NCBI RefSeq assembly: GCF_012849055.1
Contig: NZ_CP051677.1
Location: 868,001-932,000, forward strand
Length of the DNA: 64,000 nt
Origin: Spirosoma rhododendri
GTDB taxonomy: Bacteria; Bacteroidota; Bacteroidia; Cytophagales; Spirosomataceae
Direction: 5' to 3'
Below the pieces are notes generated by a model. It searched no databases. It saw nothing but the letters and a program-made list of their open reading frames with translations, and had not been told where the DNA came from. Position numbers and translations under genes: made by a program. Below are positions 9,263 to 18,591 of the stretch, in pieces. Each line of letters starts with the position of its first letter. The stretch's first letter is position 1.

Positions 9263-12229
9263 ATGAATTCTGTTTTTTTTCAGCCACTGGCCGCTCAACT
9301 GGACGGAGAGCTGTATGACGATACGACACAGCGTACGCTATACGCGACCGACGCATCGGCTTATCGGGAAATGCCCATGGCCGTAGCTGTGCCCAAAACC
9401 GTAAACGATCTCAAAACGCTGCTTTCTTTTGCCAGGCATCATAAGTTACCCGTCATCCCGCGAACCGCCGGAACATCGCTGGCCGGGCAGGTGGTGGGCA
9501 ATGGTATCGTGGTCGATGTATCGAAGCATTTTACAAAAATCCTGGAAATCAACCCGGACGAACGCTGGGTGCGGGTGCAGCCGGGCGTAATTCGGGATGA
9601 GCTGAATCAGGCGTTGAAACCATACGGCTTGTATTTTGGACCGGAAACATCGACGGCAAACCGGGCCATGATCGGGGGTATGGTCGGCAATAATTCGTGC
9701 GGCTCTAATTCGGTTGTGTACCGGGCCACACGGGAGCACACATTGTCGGTAAAAGCGCTGCTCGCCGATGGTAGCGAAGTCGAATTTGGTGCAACATCGT
9801 CGGCAGATTTTGCGGAGCAACTTGCTACGGCCACTCGCAAAAACGGCACGGCTTCACTGGTGGACCGGATTCTACTGACCACGAACGCGATACTATCGGA
9901 CTCAGCCAATCAGGCAGAAATTCGGCGCAACTTCCCGAAGCAGACCATCGAACGGCGTAACACGGGCTACGCGCTCGACGCGCTGCTCGACATGGCGCCT
10001 TATACCGCCGATGGGGCGGCTTTCAACTTGGCTAAATTTATTGCCGGCTCGGAAGGAACGCTTTGTTTCCTGACGGAGATCAAACTCAACCTGGTGCCAC
10101 TGCCGCCGAAGGAAGGTGGGCTGGTATGCGTTCACTGCCGGTCGATCGACGAAGCACTGCGGGCAACGCTGGTGGCACTGAAGTATCAGCCGTATGCCGT
10201 CGAACTGATCGACGACATCATTCTGGAACGGGCCGACGAAAATCCGGAGCAGCGCAAAAACAGCTTTTTCGTCCAGAAAACAGCCAGCGACACCTTCCCG
10301 ATCATTCTGGTCGTTGACTTATCGCGCGATACGAGAGCGGAGATTCAGGAACTGGCCGATGCGATGATTGCCGAGATGCAGACGGCGACGATGGGCTATC
10401 ATTACCCGGTGCTGTACGGCGAAGACACCAAGAAAATCTGGACGCTGCGCAAAGCGGGTCTGGGTTTGCTGGGTAACCTGCCCGGCGATGCGAAAGCCGT
10501 AGCCGTTATCGAAGATACGGCCGTCGATGTGCACGACCTGCCTGACTTTATCCGCGAGTTCAACGATATCCTGAAAGAAAATCAGATGTCGGCGGTTCAC
10601 TACGCCCACGTGGGTTCGGGCGAAATACACCTGCGCCCGATTATCAACCTGAAAACGGCCGAAGGGCACCGGCAGTACCGGCTAATTGCCGAACAGATTG
10701 CCACGCTGGTTAAGAAATACGACGGGTCATTGTCGGGTGAGCACGGCGACGGGCGACTGCGGGGCGAGTTCATTCCGCAAATGGTTGGTCAGCACAATTA
10801 TGAGCTGATGCGGCAGATTAAGCATACGTGGGACCCCGACGGCATTTTCAACCCCGGCAAGATCGTGGAGACGCCACCGATGGATACGTTCCTGCGCTAC
10901 GAAGCGGGTCAGCAGACGCCCGACTTCCAGACGTATTTCCGCTACGAAAACCAGACGATTCTCCAGCATGCCGAGCAGTGCAACGGCTCCGGCGACTGTC
11001 GGAAAACGGAGCGGTCGGGCGGGACGATGTGCCCCAGCTACATGGCAACCCGCAACGAGAAAGATACGACGCGGGCGCGGGCAAACATCCTGCGCGAAAT
11101 GCTGACGCGCTCCGACAAAGACAACCGCTTCGACAACAAGGAGATCAAGGAAGTCTACGACCTGTGTCTATCGTGCAAAGGATGCAAATCGGAGTGTCCG
11201 TCGAACGTGGACGTTGCCAAGCTAAAAGCCGAGTTTTTGCAGCATTACTATGATGCTAATGGCGTACCACTTCGGTCGCGCATGATCGCCAACTTCGGGC
11301 GGCTGTCGGGTCTGGCGTCGCTGGTACCCTGGGCGTACAATGGCGTACTCGGAACCCCTGCCCTGCGCCGGATCGCGAACCGAACGCTCGGCTTCCACCC
11401 CGACCGGACGATGCCACTGCTCGACAAAACGACGTTGAAAAAATGGTTTACGTCGCGCCGGTCGACAGTAGCCACGGCTGGCAATCAGGCGCAGAAAACC
11501 GTCTACCTGTTCTGCGACGAGTTTACCAATTTCAACGATGTACCGGTTGGTCAGAAAGCCGTGCAATTATTCGAGCGGCTGGGATACACGGTCATCATAC
11601 CCAAACACGGCGAAAGTGGGCGGGCGGCTCTGTCGAAAGGTATGCTGAAGATGGCGAAGCAGATGGCCGACCATAACGTTCGCAGCCTGCGTGGCGTCAT
11701 CACCACCGACACACCCCTCGTCGGGCTGGAGCCGTCGGCCATTCTGACATTCCGTGATGAATATCCCGATCTGGTCGATGAATCGCTGGTTGCCGATGCT
11801 AAAGCCCTGTCGAAAAATGCGCTGACGTTTGAAGAATTTATCGCCCGCGAACTCGACGCCAAACGCATACGTCCGGAGCAGTTCACGCAGGAAACGCGGC
11901 TGATTAAATTACACGGTCACTGCCAGCAGAAGGCGGTATCGTCACTGGTGCCGGGTAAGAAAGCCCTGTCGTTACCGAAGAATTACACGGTACAGCTGAT
12001 TCCGTCGGGTTGCTGCGGTATGGCTGGCTCGTTCGGATACGAAGCCGAGCACTACGATGTATCGATGAAAATCGGTGAACTGGTCCTGTTCCCGACCGTC
12101 CGGCAACAACCCGACGACGTTATCATTGCCGCACCGGGCACCTCCTGCCGCCACCAGATCAAAGACGGCACCGCCCGCAAAGCGCAACACCCCGCCGAGA
12201 TCTTGTTTGACGCGCTGAATAATGATTGA
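9263..12229 (+). CDS. FAD-binding and Fe-S-binding oxidoreductase (YdiJ/GlcD-GlpC-like fusion)
   Basis: A 988-residue fusion enzyme. The N-terminal half is a FAD-binding_4 domain (PRTAGTSLAGQVVGNGIVVD and GGMVGNNSCGSNS) plus a FAD-oxidase C domain (AHVGSGEIHLRP, SGEHGDGRLRGEF). The C-terminal half carries Fe-S motifs: CNGSGDCRKTERSGGTMCPS, and the ferredoxin-like CLSCKGCKSECPSNVD. It ends with a cysteine-rich CCG domain (HGHCQQKA, PSGCCGMAGSFG). This order and length match the YdiJ group, whose studied members oxidise D-2-hydroxyacids such as D-2-hydroxyglutarate and pass electrons through the Fe-S centres. The exact substrate here is inferred only to the level of a 2-hydroxyacid. It stands alone, convergent with the permease gene, and its stop codon lies inside a long inverted repeat. 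Confidence 0.92.
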   Translation: MNSVFFQPLAAQLDGELYDDTTQRTLYATDASAYREMPMAVAVPKTVNDLKTLLSFARHHKLPVIPRTAGTSLAGQVVGNGIVVDVSKHFTKILEINPDERWVRVQPGVIRDELNQALKPYGLYFGPETSTANRAMIGGMVGNNSCGSNSVVYRATREHTLSVKALLADGSEVEFGATSSADFAEQLATATRKNGTASLVDRILLTTNAILSDSANQAEIRRNFPKQTIERRNTGYALDALLDMAPYTADGAAFNLAKFIAGSEGTLCFLTEIKLNLVPLPPKEGGLVCVHCRSIDEALRATLVALKYQPYAVELIDDIILERADENPEQRKNSFFVQKTASDTFPIILVVDLSRDTRAEIQELADAMIAEMQTATMGYHYPVLYGEDTKKIWTLRKAGLGLLGNLPGDAKAVAVIEDTAVDVHDLPDFIREFNDILKENQMSAVHYAHVGSGEIHLRPIINLKTAEGHRQYRLIAEQIATLVKKYDGSLSGEHGDGRLRGEFIPQMVGQHNYELMRQIKHTWDPDGIFNPGKIVETPPMDTFLRYEAGQQTPDFQTYFRYENQTILQHAEQCNGSGDCRKTERSGGTMCPSYMATRNEKDTTRARANILREMLTRSDKDNRFDNKEIKEVYDLCLSCKGCKSECPSNVDVAKLKAEFLQHYYDANGVPLRSRMIANFGRLSGLASLVPWAYNGVLGTPALRRIANRTLGFHPDRTMPLLDKTTLKKWFTSRRSTVATAGNQAQKTVYLFCDEFTNFNDVPVGQKAVQLFERLGYTVIIPKHGESGRAALSKGMLKMAKQMADHNVRSLRGVITTDTPLVGLEPSAILTFRDEYPDLVDESLVADAKALSKNALTFEEFIARELDAKRIRPEQFTQETRLIKLHGHCQQKAVSSLVPGKKALSLPKNYTVQLIPSGCCGMAGSFGYEAEHYDVSMKIGELVLFPTVRQQPDDVIIAAPGTSCRHQIKDGTARKAQHPAEILFDALNND

Positions 12230-12298
12230 ATGATAGAGTGATAGAATGATTGAATAGGCTGACGCATTCAGTCATTCTATCACTCTATCATTCAATCA
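12223..12298. repeat. Perfect 27-bp inverted repeat covering both convergent stop codons
   Basis: Arms at 12223-12249 and 12272-12298 are perfectly complementary around a 22-base loop. The arms are built from repeated short words (gaatgat, gatagagtgatag). The dehydrogenase stop codon (12227-12229) lies in the left arm and the permease stop (12296-12298) in the right arm. It probably serves as a bidirectional transcription end, though it lacks G/C-rich pairing and a T-run. Similar word-built hairpins occur in the nuo operon at 51773-51835 and 57712-57780. Confidence 0.85.
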
Positions 12299-13807
12299 CT
12301 GTCCAAACGGCCACTGCCGCCGGTAGCGGTTGAAGAGCAGGAATGCGACGACGCCCAGCGCCAGCACAGCCAGGCCGGAAAGCATAAACGTTACTTTGGT
12401 CGAGGCAAAGATTAGCAGCCAAACGGCGATGGCCAGCAGAACCGGTATGGGATACAGCGGCATTCGGAAAGGGAAAGTTTCGGCCGTCCGACGGCGGTGC
12501 AACAGCAGCAAGCCCACGGCCTGCCCCACAAACTGCACCATGATCCGCATCGCCAGAATACCGTCGATCACGTCGCTGAGTCTGAAGAGCAGGCTGAACA
12601 CGAACCCCAATCCACCCAGAAACAGCAGCGATACGTATGGAAACTGGCGGGTCGGGTGGAGTTTGGCGAACACACGTAGAAATTGCCCGTCGACAGCAGC
12701 GGCATACGGTACCCGCGAATAACCGAGCAGCACCGCGAACAGCGACGAAAACGCGACAATCAGGACCAGTATCGTAGCCAGCCGGGCCACACCCGGGCCG
12801 TACAACGTTTCGATAAAGGTGCTGACGATAAACTGACTGTGCTGCGCCTGCTGCCAGGGTACAACACTGACCACGCTCAGGTTCATCAGCAGATAAAGTG
12901 CGGCAATACCGACGATGGAGATAAACATACTGGCGGGTATGTTTCGGGTCGGCTTCTGAATTTCTCCGCCCAGATGGCAGACGTTATAATAGCCGAGATA
13001 GCAGTAGATCGTTTTGACGGTAGCCTGCCCCAGCCCAACGGCCAACACACCCCCGCTGATCGAACTTACCGATGACAGCGTCTGCGATAGCGGAATTCTG
13101 ACGTTGGTTAATCCGCCAACGATGATCCAGCCGAGCGTCAGCAGCACAGCTCCCCACATAACCACACCGATGGTGCCGATCGAATCGATTTTGCGGTAGA
13201 GCAGCACGATAATCAGCAGGACGATACCGCCCGAAATCGCTTTACGCTGCCACTCATCGAGCGGAGTCAGGTACGACACATATTGGGCAAAGCCGATCGC
13301 GCCTGATGCCAGCACGAGCGGGGCCTGAATCAGCGTCTGCCAGACATAGAGAAACGATAGCAGTCGCCCCCAGCGCTGTTCGCCATACGAAATCTTGAGA
13401 AAGTTGTAGCTACCCCCCGCCTGCGGAAAGGCCGCGCCCAGTTCCGACCAAACGAAGGCATCGATCAGGGAAACAACGGCCCCCAGCACCCATGCCCACA
13501 AAAAAAGCCCGCCACCCAGCGTTTTGATCACCAGTGGCAACACCACAAACGGACCGATACCGACCATGTCGATCATGTTGAGCGCCGTTCCCTGAAGCAG
13601 ATTCAGCCGACGGGGCAAATGTTCGGGAACCGGGGCATCCGGTAGACTGGACGAGCCAGTCGATGCAGCGTTCGACAAAGGGGTACGGGTTGAAAACAGA
13701 CCGGCATTGGCCTGTGCGTGTAAGGCTGGAACTGGCCTAAAAGTTCGCCGGTAGCTGGCGCAGACCGCGTTTCCAATCGATTGGCCAACAAAAAACCGGC
13801 CCACCAT
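12296..13807 (-). CDS. APC-superfamily amino acid permease
   Basis: A cytoplasmic-membrane transporter of about 430-500 residues with around 12 hydrophobic segments. The beginning of the family core is clear: LPRRLNLLQGTALNMIDMVGIGPFVVLPLV, followed by WVLGAVVSLIDAFVWSELGAAFPQAGGSYNFLKISYG, a standard APC signature around helices 1-3. It is a cation- or antiport-coupled amino acid or polyamine transporter by family; substrate unknown. The given coordinates are the outer limit. The first in-frame ATG (13807) lies within a terminator hairpin of the upstream TonB receptor and the first 50 or so residues look unlike protein, so the true start is probably a non-ATG codon further in, such as TTG at 13678. 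It is convergent with the dehydrogenase. Confidence 0.88.
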   Translation of the reverse strand: MVGRFFVGQSIGNAVCASYRRTFRPVPALHAQANAGLFSTRTPLSNAASTGSSSLPDAPVPEHLPRRLNLLQGTALNMIDMVGIGPFVVLPLVIKTLGGGLFLWAWVLGAVVSLIDAFVWSELGAAFPQAGGSYNFLKISYGEQRWGRLLSFLYVWQTLIQAPLVLASGAIGFAQYVSYLTPLDEWQRKAISGGIVLLIIVLLYRKIDSIGTIGVVMWGAVLLTLGWIIVGGLTNVRIPLSQTLSSVSSISGGVLAVGLGQATVKTIYCYLGYYNVCHLGGEIQKPTRNIPASMFISIVGIAALYLLMNLSVVSVVPWQQAQHSQFIVSTFIETLYGPGVARLATILVLIVAFSSLFAVLLGYSRVPYAAAVDGQFLRVFAKLHPTRQFPYVSLLFLGGLGFVFSLLFRLSDVIDGILAMRIMVQFVGQAVGLLLLHRRRTAETFPFRMPLYPIPVLLAIAVWLLIFASTKVTFMLSGLAVLALGVVAFLLFNRYRRQWPFGQ

Positions 13808-13822
13808 TGGCGAACCGGTTTT
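13786..13822 (-). terminator. Rho-independent terminator of TonB receptor
   Basis: Read on the minus strand, AAAACCGG pairs with CCGGTTTT (13822-13815 with 13799-13792), with extra pairing inside, followed by a T-run. It closes the TonB-receptor transcript 29 bases after the stop codon and overlaps the first ATG of the permease frame. Confidence 0.75.
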
Positions 13823-13850
13823 CCAAAAACAGACAAGGTTTATTGGCCGC

Positions 13851-16800
13851 TTAATTCAGCAATTGATCGAATGTCAGCCCGATGTAATAGGTAGTGCCGA
13901 CGTACGAACTGCCGTATGCCTGATAGTAGGGCTTTCCGAACAGGTTTGTAGCGCCAATTTTTACAATCGACTTCAGGCTCGACACTTTGTAGTTGACCTG
14001 CGCATCGAAGTTATTGATCGCTGGTACGATGGCGTTGTCATATAAAGGTACGCCCGCTTCCGACGGCACTGCAAAGCCTTCCCAGGTAAACTGGTCCTGA
14101 TGCTTGAACGTCACGGCAAAACCGATGTTCGAGTTTACCAGACTCCGCTTGCTGAACCCAACGTTCCAGCGGTATTTCGGCGTGTTGAAACCCGACGTTT
14201 GCAGCTCAGCCGACGGCGTAAAATTATTCAGCGTGTTGTTGGCAATGTTTCCCGACAGTCCGTAGCCTTTGTTCAGCTGATAGTTCAGCCCGATTGCCCA
14301 ACCCGACGTCGTAATCCGCTCGCTACTGTTGGCGGGCATCGAGTACACGTTCCGCGTGTTGCCGCTCAGCACACCCGATTGCAAAGGCAACAGGCCCGGT
14401 GCCAGCGATGCGGTTGGCTGAATCAGCACGACGTTACCAATGAAGTTTTTGTACATACTATAGTAGTAGTAGGCATCGACAAACAACCGCCGGTTGATGA
14501 CGCCCCGGTAGCCAACTTCGTAGCTGGCTACGCGCTCTGGCTTAAACTCTTTGCGCTGATACGGTTGCAGACTACTTATGTTGTTATTAACGGCCACTGC
14601 CTGCCCAACAGCGGTGCCGTTGGCTTGAAGTGCTGCCGGCAGCGCAGCCGCAATCTGCTGCTGAATTAAGGCTGCCGCTGCTGCGGCCGGAACTTGCCCG
14701 GCGGCAACAGCCGCGTTTACGGCGGCTGTAACCTGATTCCTAACCTGCGCCGTGATAAGTGCAATCGCCTGTTGTGCAGTAGCCGGGTCCGCAGCCGTGC
14801 GTAACACAGCCGCGCCGAAGTTAGCGACGTCGGTGCGCGAATAGGCGTTGCCTTCCAGCCCATAACGGTTATACGCTTCAGGCAGACCACCAATCAGGCG
14901 CGCCAACGGCGTAACGAGGTCGATATACTGGTTCTGCGTGGTCGGAATGCGGAAACCGGTCTGGTACGACAAGCGGAAATTTTGCTCCCCAAACGTAGCC
15001 ACGGCCGATACGCGGGGGGTAAACTGGCCCTGGAAGTTCTGGTTCTTGTCGTAACGAACTGACGCCGTCAGTTTCAGATGTTCGCTGAACAGCGACTTGC
15101 TGGCCTGCGCAAACCCGCCGAACTCGTGAATAGGAATGCTGCCATTGCGGCCGTCGACTTTATCGGCAAACAGCGTACCGTCGGAGCGGAGTTGATAGAT
15201 CCGGTAGTTGGCCCCTACCAGTACCTCGGCAAAGCGGATGATGTTTCTAAAGTTGTACAGCCCCTCAAAATGATACAGGTTCGACTTGTCGGAGAAAGCA
15301 CCGCCCCCTGCGAGATGGGCGTGTTGCGGATACGCTCATACAACGTGTTGTAGGCATCGGAACCCGGCAGCGGCCGGCCCTGATCTGCTACACCACGGGC
15401 GGTTAGCTGAGCCGCGTCGTCGCCCTGCCCCGCTCCCCGTGCGCCTACGTAGGCACCCACATATTGGCCGAACCAGTTCGGGCTTGTCTTCCAGGCTTCG
15501 TTCATCTGAATGCTGGTCAGACCCGCCGTGTATGACTTACCCGACCGCTCCTGTGTGGTATAGGCGCGCAGAGTCAGGTTGGTACCCCGCAGTTCGATCT
15601 TGGCCTGGGTCAGACTGAAATCCCGCAGCGCATACCGTCCGTTGCCCGTGTATACTGTCGTTGCATAGCCGTAGTTGGCCTGCCCAATCAGTTCCAGCCC
15701 TTCCGACAGCCGGTAATGCACGGCTCCATTCAGCTTCAGGCTTTTCGTATTGTAATCAACCAGATTGGCTTCAGCAAAACCCGTCCGGCTCACGTTGACG
15801 TTGGGAATCAGCGCCAGTGCTGACGACGGAATTCGGCCGGCCGTTACCAGTGACTGACCTACCGTCAGCATGTTCGCCTGCGCTTCGTCGCCGTAAACGT
15901 TTACGCCATCGTAGTTGAGTGCCGTCCCTGCGCCCCGGTTTGGGTCGGCGTTACCGAAATTACCATTCAGGGCGTTCAGGTTGGAATAGTTGGTGGCCTG
16001 CCAGTCCTGCGCCCTGATGTACGACAGGTTGACTTTAAACGCCAGCTTATTGTTGAATGCTTTCGCGTAGCGGATCGATGCGTCGTAAAAACCCGTCGTC
16101 GGCGTAGTCCGGTTGCTGGCGTTCATCACGCCGGTTTTCACGTTGGCACTCACTCCCTGATACAGGAACGGGCTTTTGCTGTTCAGCAGAATCAGGCCCT
16201 GAATGGCGTTGGGGCCGTAAAGCGCCGAAGCTGCACCGGGCAAAATCTCGACGCTCTCCACATCCTGCTCCGGGATACCGTTGATGTTGTCGACCGGGAA
16301 ATTCAGACCCGGTGCCGAGTTATCCATACCGTCGATAAGCTGCACCGTACGCGGGTTACCCGTCGCGCCGAAACCGCGCATGTTGAGTGATTTGAACAGT
16401 ACGCCCTGCGTAGCCGCGTCGACGCCTTTCAGATTCGCTAATCCGTCGTAGAAGTTAGCCGATGGTGTTTCGCGGATGGCACGAATGTCCATTTTCTCCA
16501 CCGTAACGGGCGACTTCAACACGTTCTCTTCAACCCGTGACGCCGATACAACGACTTCCTGCCCCAGCATTACCTGCTCTTTGAGGGCAATGTCAAGATC
16601 GGTGCGATTGCCATTGACAGCAATCGTTTGGGTCTGGAAACCAACGCCCGATATGGCCAGCGTAAACGGGGGCGGGGTGTTGACAGACAGCGAAAACTGT
16701 CCCTTCTGGTCGGTGATTGTACCGACAACTTTTCCGACGACGGCGATACTTATACCCGCCAGCGGCTCTCGTTTTGATTCATCGGTGATCCGGCCCGACA

Positions 16801-16882
16801 CACGCGTCTGAGCCACGGCGGCCAGACTTAACAAACTTAAAAGGCAGGTCAGGTAAAGTGCGTAGGTAGTGGTTTTTTGCAT
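13851..16882 (-). CDS. TonB-dependent receptor, broken by a 1-base frameshift
   Basis: One gene of about 1010 codons is split into two frames (16882 to about 15304, then about 15304 to 13851). Signal peptide LTCLLSLLSLAAVAQ; CarboxypepD_reg-like domain (VSGRITDESKREPLAGISI); plug domain with QEVVVSASRVEENVLKSPVT and VESVEILPGAASALYGPNAI; barrel ending in YYIGLTFDQLLN. The frame switches at a run of five C (15304-15308, G on the coding strand). One more G restores ISQGGGAFSDKSNLYHFEGLYNF and reads on into the second half. The second half contains an alanine-rich insertion of about 85 residues (about 14577-14831). The clean repair at a homopolymer suggests a sequencing error, but a real or phase-variable mutation cannot be excluded. 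The ligand is unknown. Confidence 0.88.
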
Positions 16883-17197
16883 AATTCGTTAGTAAACGGT
16901 CAACATCAGGTGTAAATGGCTCTTATTGGGTAAACATACGGATAAGCATAAGTTTTATATTGTTTTTTCTTGGCATTTTATAAAAAAATTTTCTACCTAA
17001 TTAAGTCAACTACCTGACTATTAACACACTATAAGTATACAGGTGGTCACAAAAACAGTATGCAAGCATACAGTAAACGGCGCAACAAACGGTATGATTT
17101 TGCCGCCATTTTACATTCACGATCAGTCGATTAGTATATCCAGCCGATATTTTTCCTTTCAACTGTATTCCCAAACCTCTCAACTGTTTCGGTTACC
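16883..17197. promoter_or_regulatory. Divergent intergenic region with palindromic operator candidate
   Basis: This 315-base AT-rich gap separates the TonB receptor (minus) and the Gfo/Idh oxidoreductase (plus). At 17055-17074 there is ACAGTATGCAAGCATACAGT, whose core GTATGC-AA-GCATAC is a perfect inverted repeat matching the sites upstream of the thiolase and acyl-CoA dehydrogenase. No clear TAnnTTTG promoter was picked out with confidence, and no gene is visible in the gap. Confidence 0.5.
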
Positions 17198-18574
17198 ATG
17201 AAGCACTCAATCGACTCTACTCCCCTATCGAATTTACTGGATCAGACCGGCCGTCGCTCGTTTCTGAAAACATCGGGGCTGCTGGCCGGAGGAACACTGC
17301 TGAGCAGCCTGCCGGGCGCAGCGTTTGCCACCGGCTATCATAATTCGGCGAACGACGTTATCAAGGTTGCGCTGATTGGATGTGGCGGACGCGGTACCGG
17401 GGCCGCTCAGCAGGCACTGAGCACCAAGCAGAACGTTAAAATCGTAGCGATGGCCGATGCCTTCCGCGACCGGCTCGATGAGTCCTACAAGGCCCTGACT
17501 GGCCGGGGAGCCAAAGCCGCCGACGGATCAGCAAAGGTCGACGTACCGGAAGATCATAAGTTTGTTGGCTTCGACGCATACAAGCAGGCCATTCCGCTGG
17601 CCGACGTCGTTATTCTGGCAACGCCACCGGGCTTCCGGCCCAGCCATTTCGAAGAGGCCGTTCGGCAGGGCAAGCACGTTTTCATGGAAAAGCCGGTCGC
17701 TACCGACGCACCGGGTATTCGGCGGGTGCTGGCGGCTGCGGAAGAAGCTAAAAAGAAAAAACTCAATGTCGTCGTTGGCCTGCAACGGCGCTACCAGCCC
17801 AGTTACCGCGAGATGATCAAGCGGATTCAGGACGGAGCCCTTGGCGATATTGTGGGTGGTCAGGTGTACTGGATCAGCGGGGGGGTCTGGCACAAGCCAC
17901 GCCAGCCCCAACAGACCGAAATGGACTATCAGATGCGCAACTGGTACTACTTCAACTGGCTGTGCGGTGATCACATCAACGAGCAGCACGTTCACAATAT
18001 CGACGTAGCCAACTGGGTCAAAAACAGTTATCCGGTATCCTGTCAGGGAACGGGCGGGCGGCAGGTCCGGAATGGCAAAGACGACGGCGAAATCTTCGAC
18101 CACCACATCGTAGACTTCGTTTACGCCGATGGGACAACCATCAACAGCCAATGCCGACACTACGAGGGCACCTTTAGCCGGGTAGACGAACTATTCCTGG
18201 GTACGAAAGGCAAAGTTGAAGGGATGGAGAAACGGACCAGTGCCCTGATGGGATACAATGGCCAGCCTATTTACACGCATGACGCCAAAGCGGACGGCAA
18301 CCCGTATCAGATCGAGCACGACGAACTGTTCGCGGCTATTGCCAAGGGCGATTACAAATTTGCCGACGCAGAACGGGTGGCAAAAAGCACGATGACCGCA
18401 ATTATGGGCCGTATGGCGACATACTCCGGCAAAGTCGTCAAATGGGACGAAGCATTGAACTCGCAGATCGACTTGTTCCCTGAAAAACTGGCCTGGGACG
18501 CCATGCCCAAAGTGCTCCCCGACAAGGACGGTTTTTACCCGATAGCCGTACCCGGCAAAACGGTGACGGTCTAA
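17198..18574 (+). CDS. Gfo/Idh/MocA family oxidoreductase with Tat signal
   Basis: A 458-residue NAD(P)-dependent sugar or inositol dehydrogenase-like protein. The N-terminus has a twin-arginine export signal (GRRSFLKTSG, then a hydrophobic stretch ending GAAFA), so it is exported folded with its cofactor. The Rossmann fold is seen in VIKVALIGCGGRGTGAAQQAL, and the family motif in GKHVFMEKPVATDAPGIRRVL, where EKP carries the usual catalytic-region lysine. The C-terminal half has the Gfo/Idh beta-sheet domain with NWLCGDHINEQHVHNIDVANW. Exported members of this family are common in Bacteroidota and some act on glycans or glycosides. The substrate is not visible. The S41 peptidase follows closely on the same strand. 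Confidence 0.93.
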   Translation: MKHSIDSTPLSNLLDQTGRRSFLKTSGLLAGGTLLSSLPGAAFATGYHNSANDVIKVALIGCGGRGTGAAQQALSTKQNVKIVAMADAFRDRLDESYKALTGRGAKAADGSAKVDVPEDHKFVGFDAYKQAIPLADVVILATPPGFRPSHFEEAVRQGKHVFMEKPVATDAPGIRRVLAAAEEAKKKKLNVVVGLQRRYQPSYREMIKRIQDGALGDIVGGQVYWISGGVWHKPRQPQQTEMDYQMRNWYYFNWLCGDHINEQHVHNIDVANWVKNSYPVSCQGTGGRQVRNGKDDGEIFDHHIVDFVYADGTTINSQCRHYEGTFSRVDELFLGTKGKVEGMEKRTSALMGYNGQPIYTHDAKADGNPYQIEHDELFAAIAKGDYKFADAERVAKSTMTAIMGRMATYSGKVVKWDEALNSQIDLFPEKLAWDAMPKVLPDKDGFYPIAVPGKTVTV

Positions 18575-18591
18575 CGAACGACGTTTACAAT

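Noticed and set aside
9106..9318. Small frame overlapping the dehydrogenase start
   Set aside because: It covers the probable promoter and runs into the real gene in another frame.
12223..12298. Mobile-element terminal repeats
   Set aside because: The inverted repeats enclose only a 22-base loop, with no transposase or target duplication. A hairpin or terminator fits better.
15215..16882. TonB receptor halves as two separate genes
   Set aside because: The first half ends in unrelated residues right after the C-run, and the second half lacks a start of its own; one inserted base joins them exactly.
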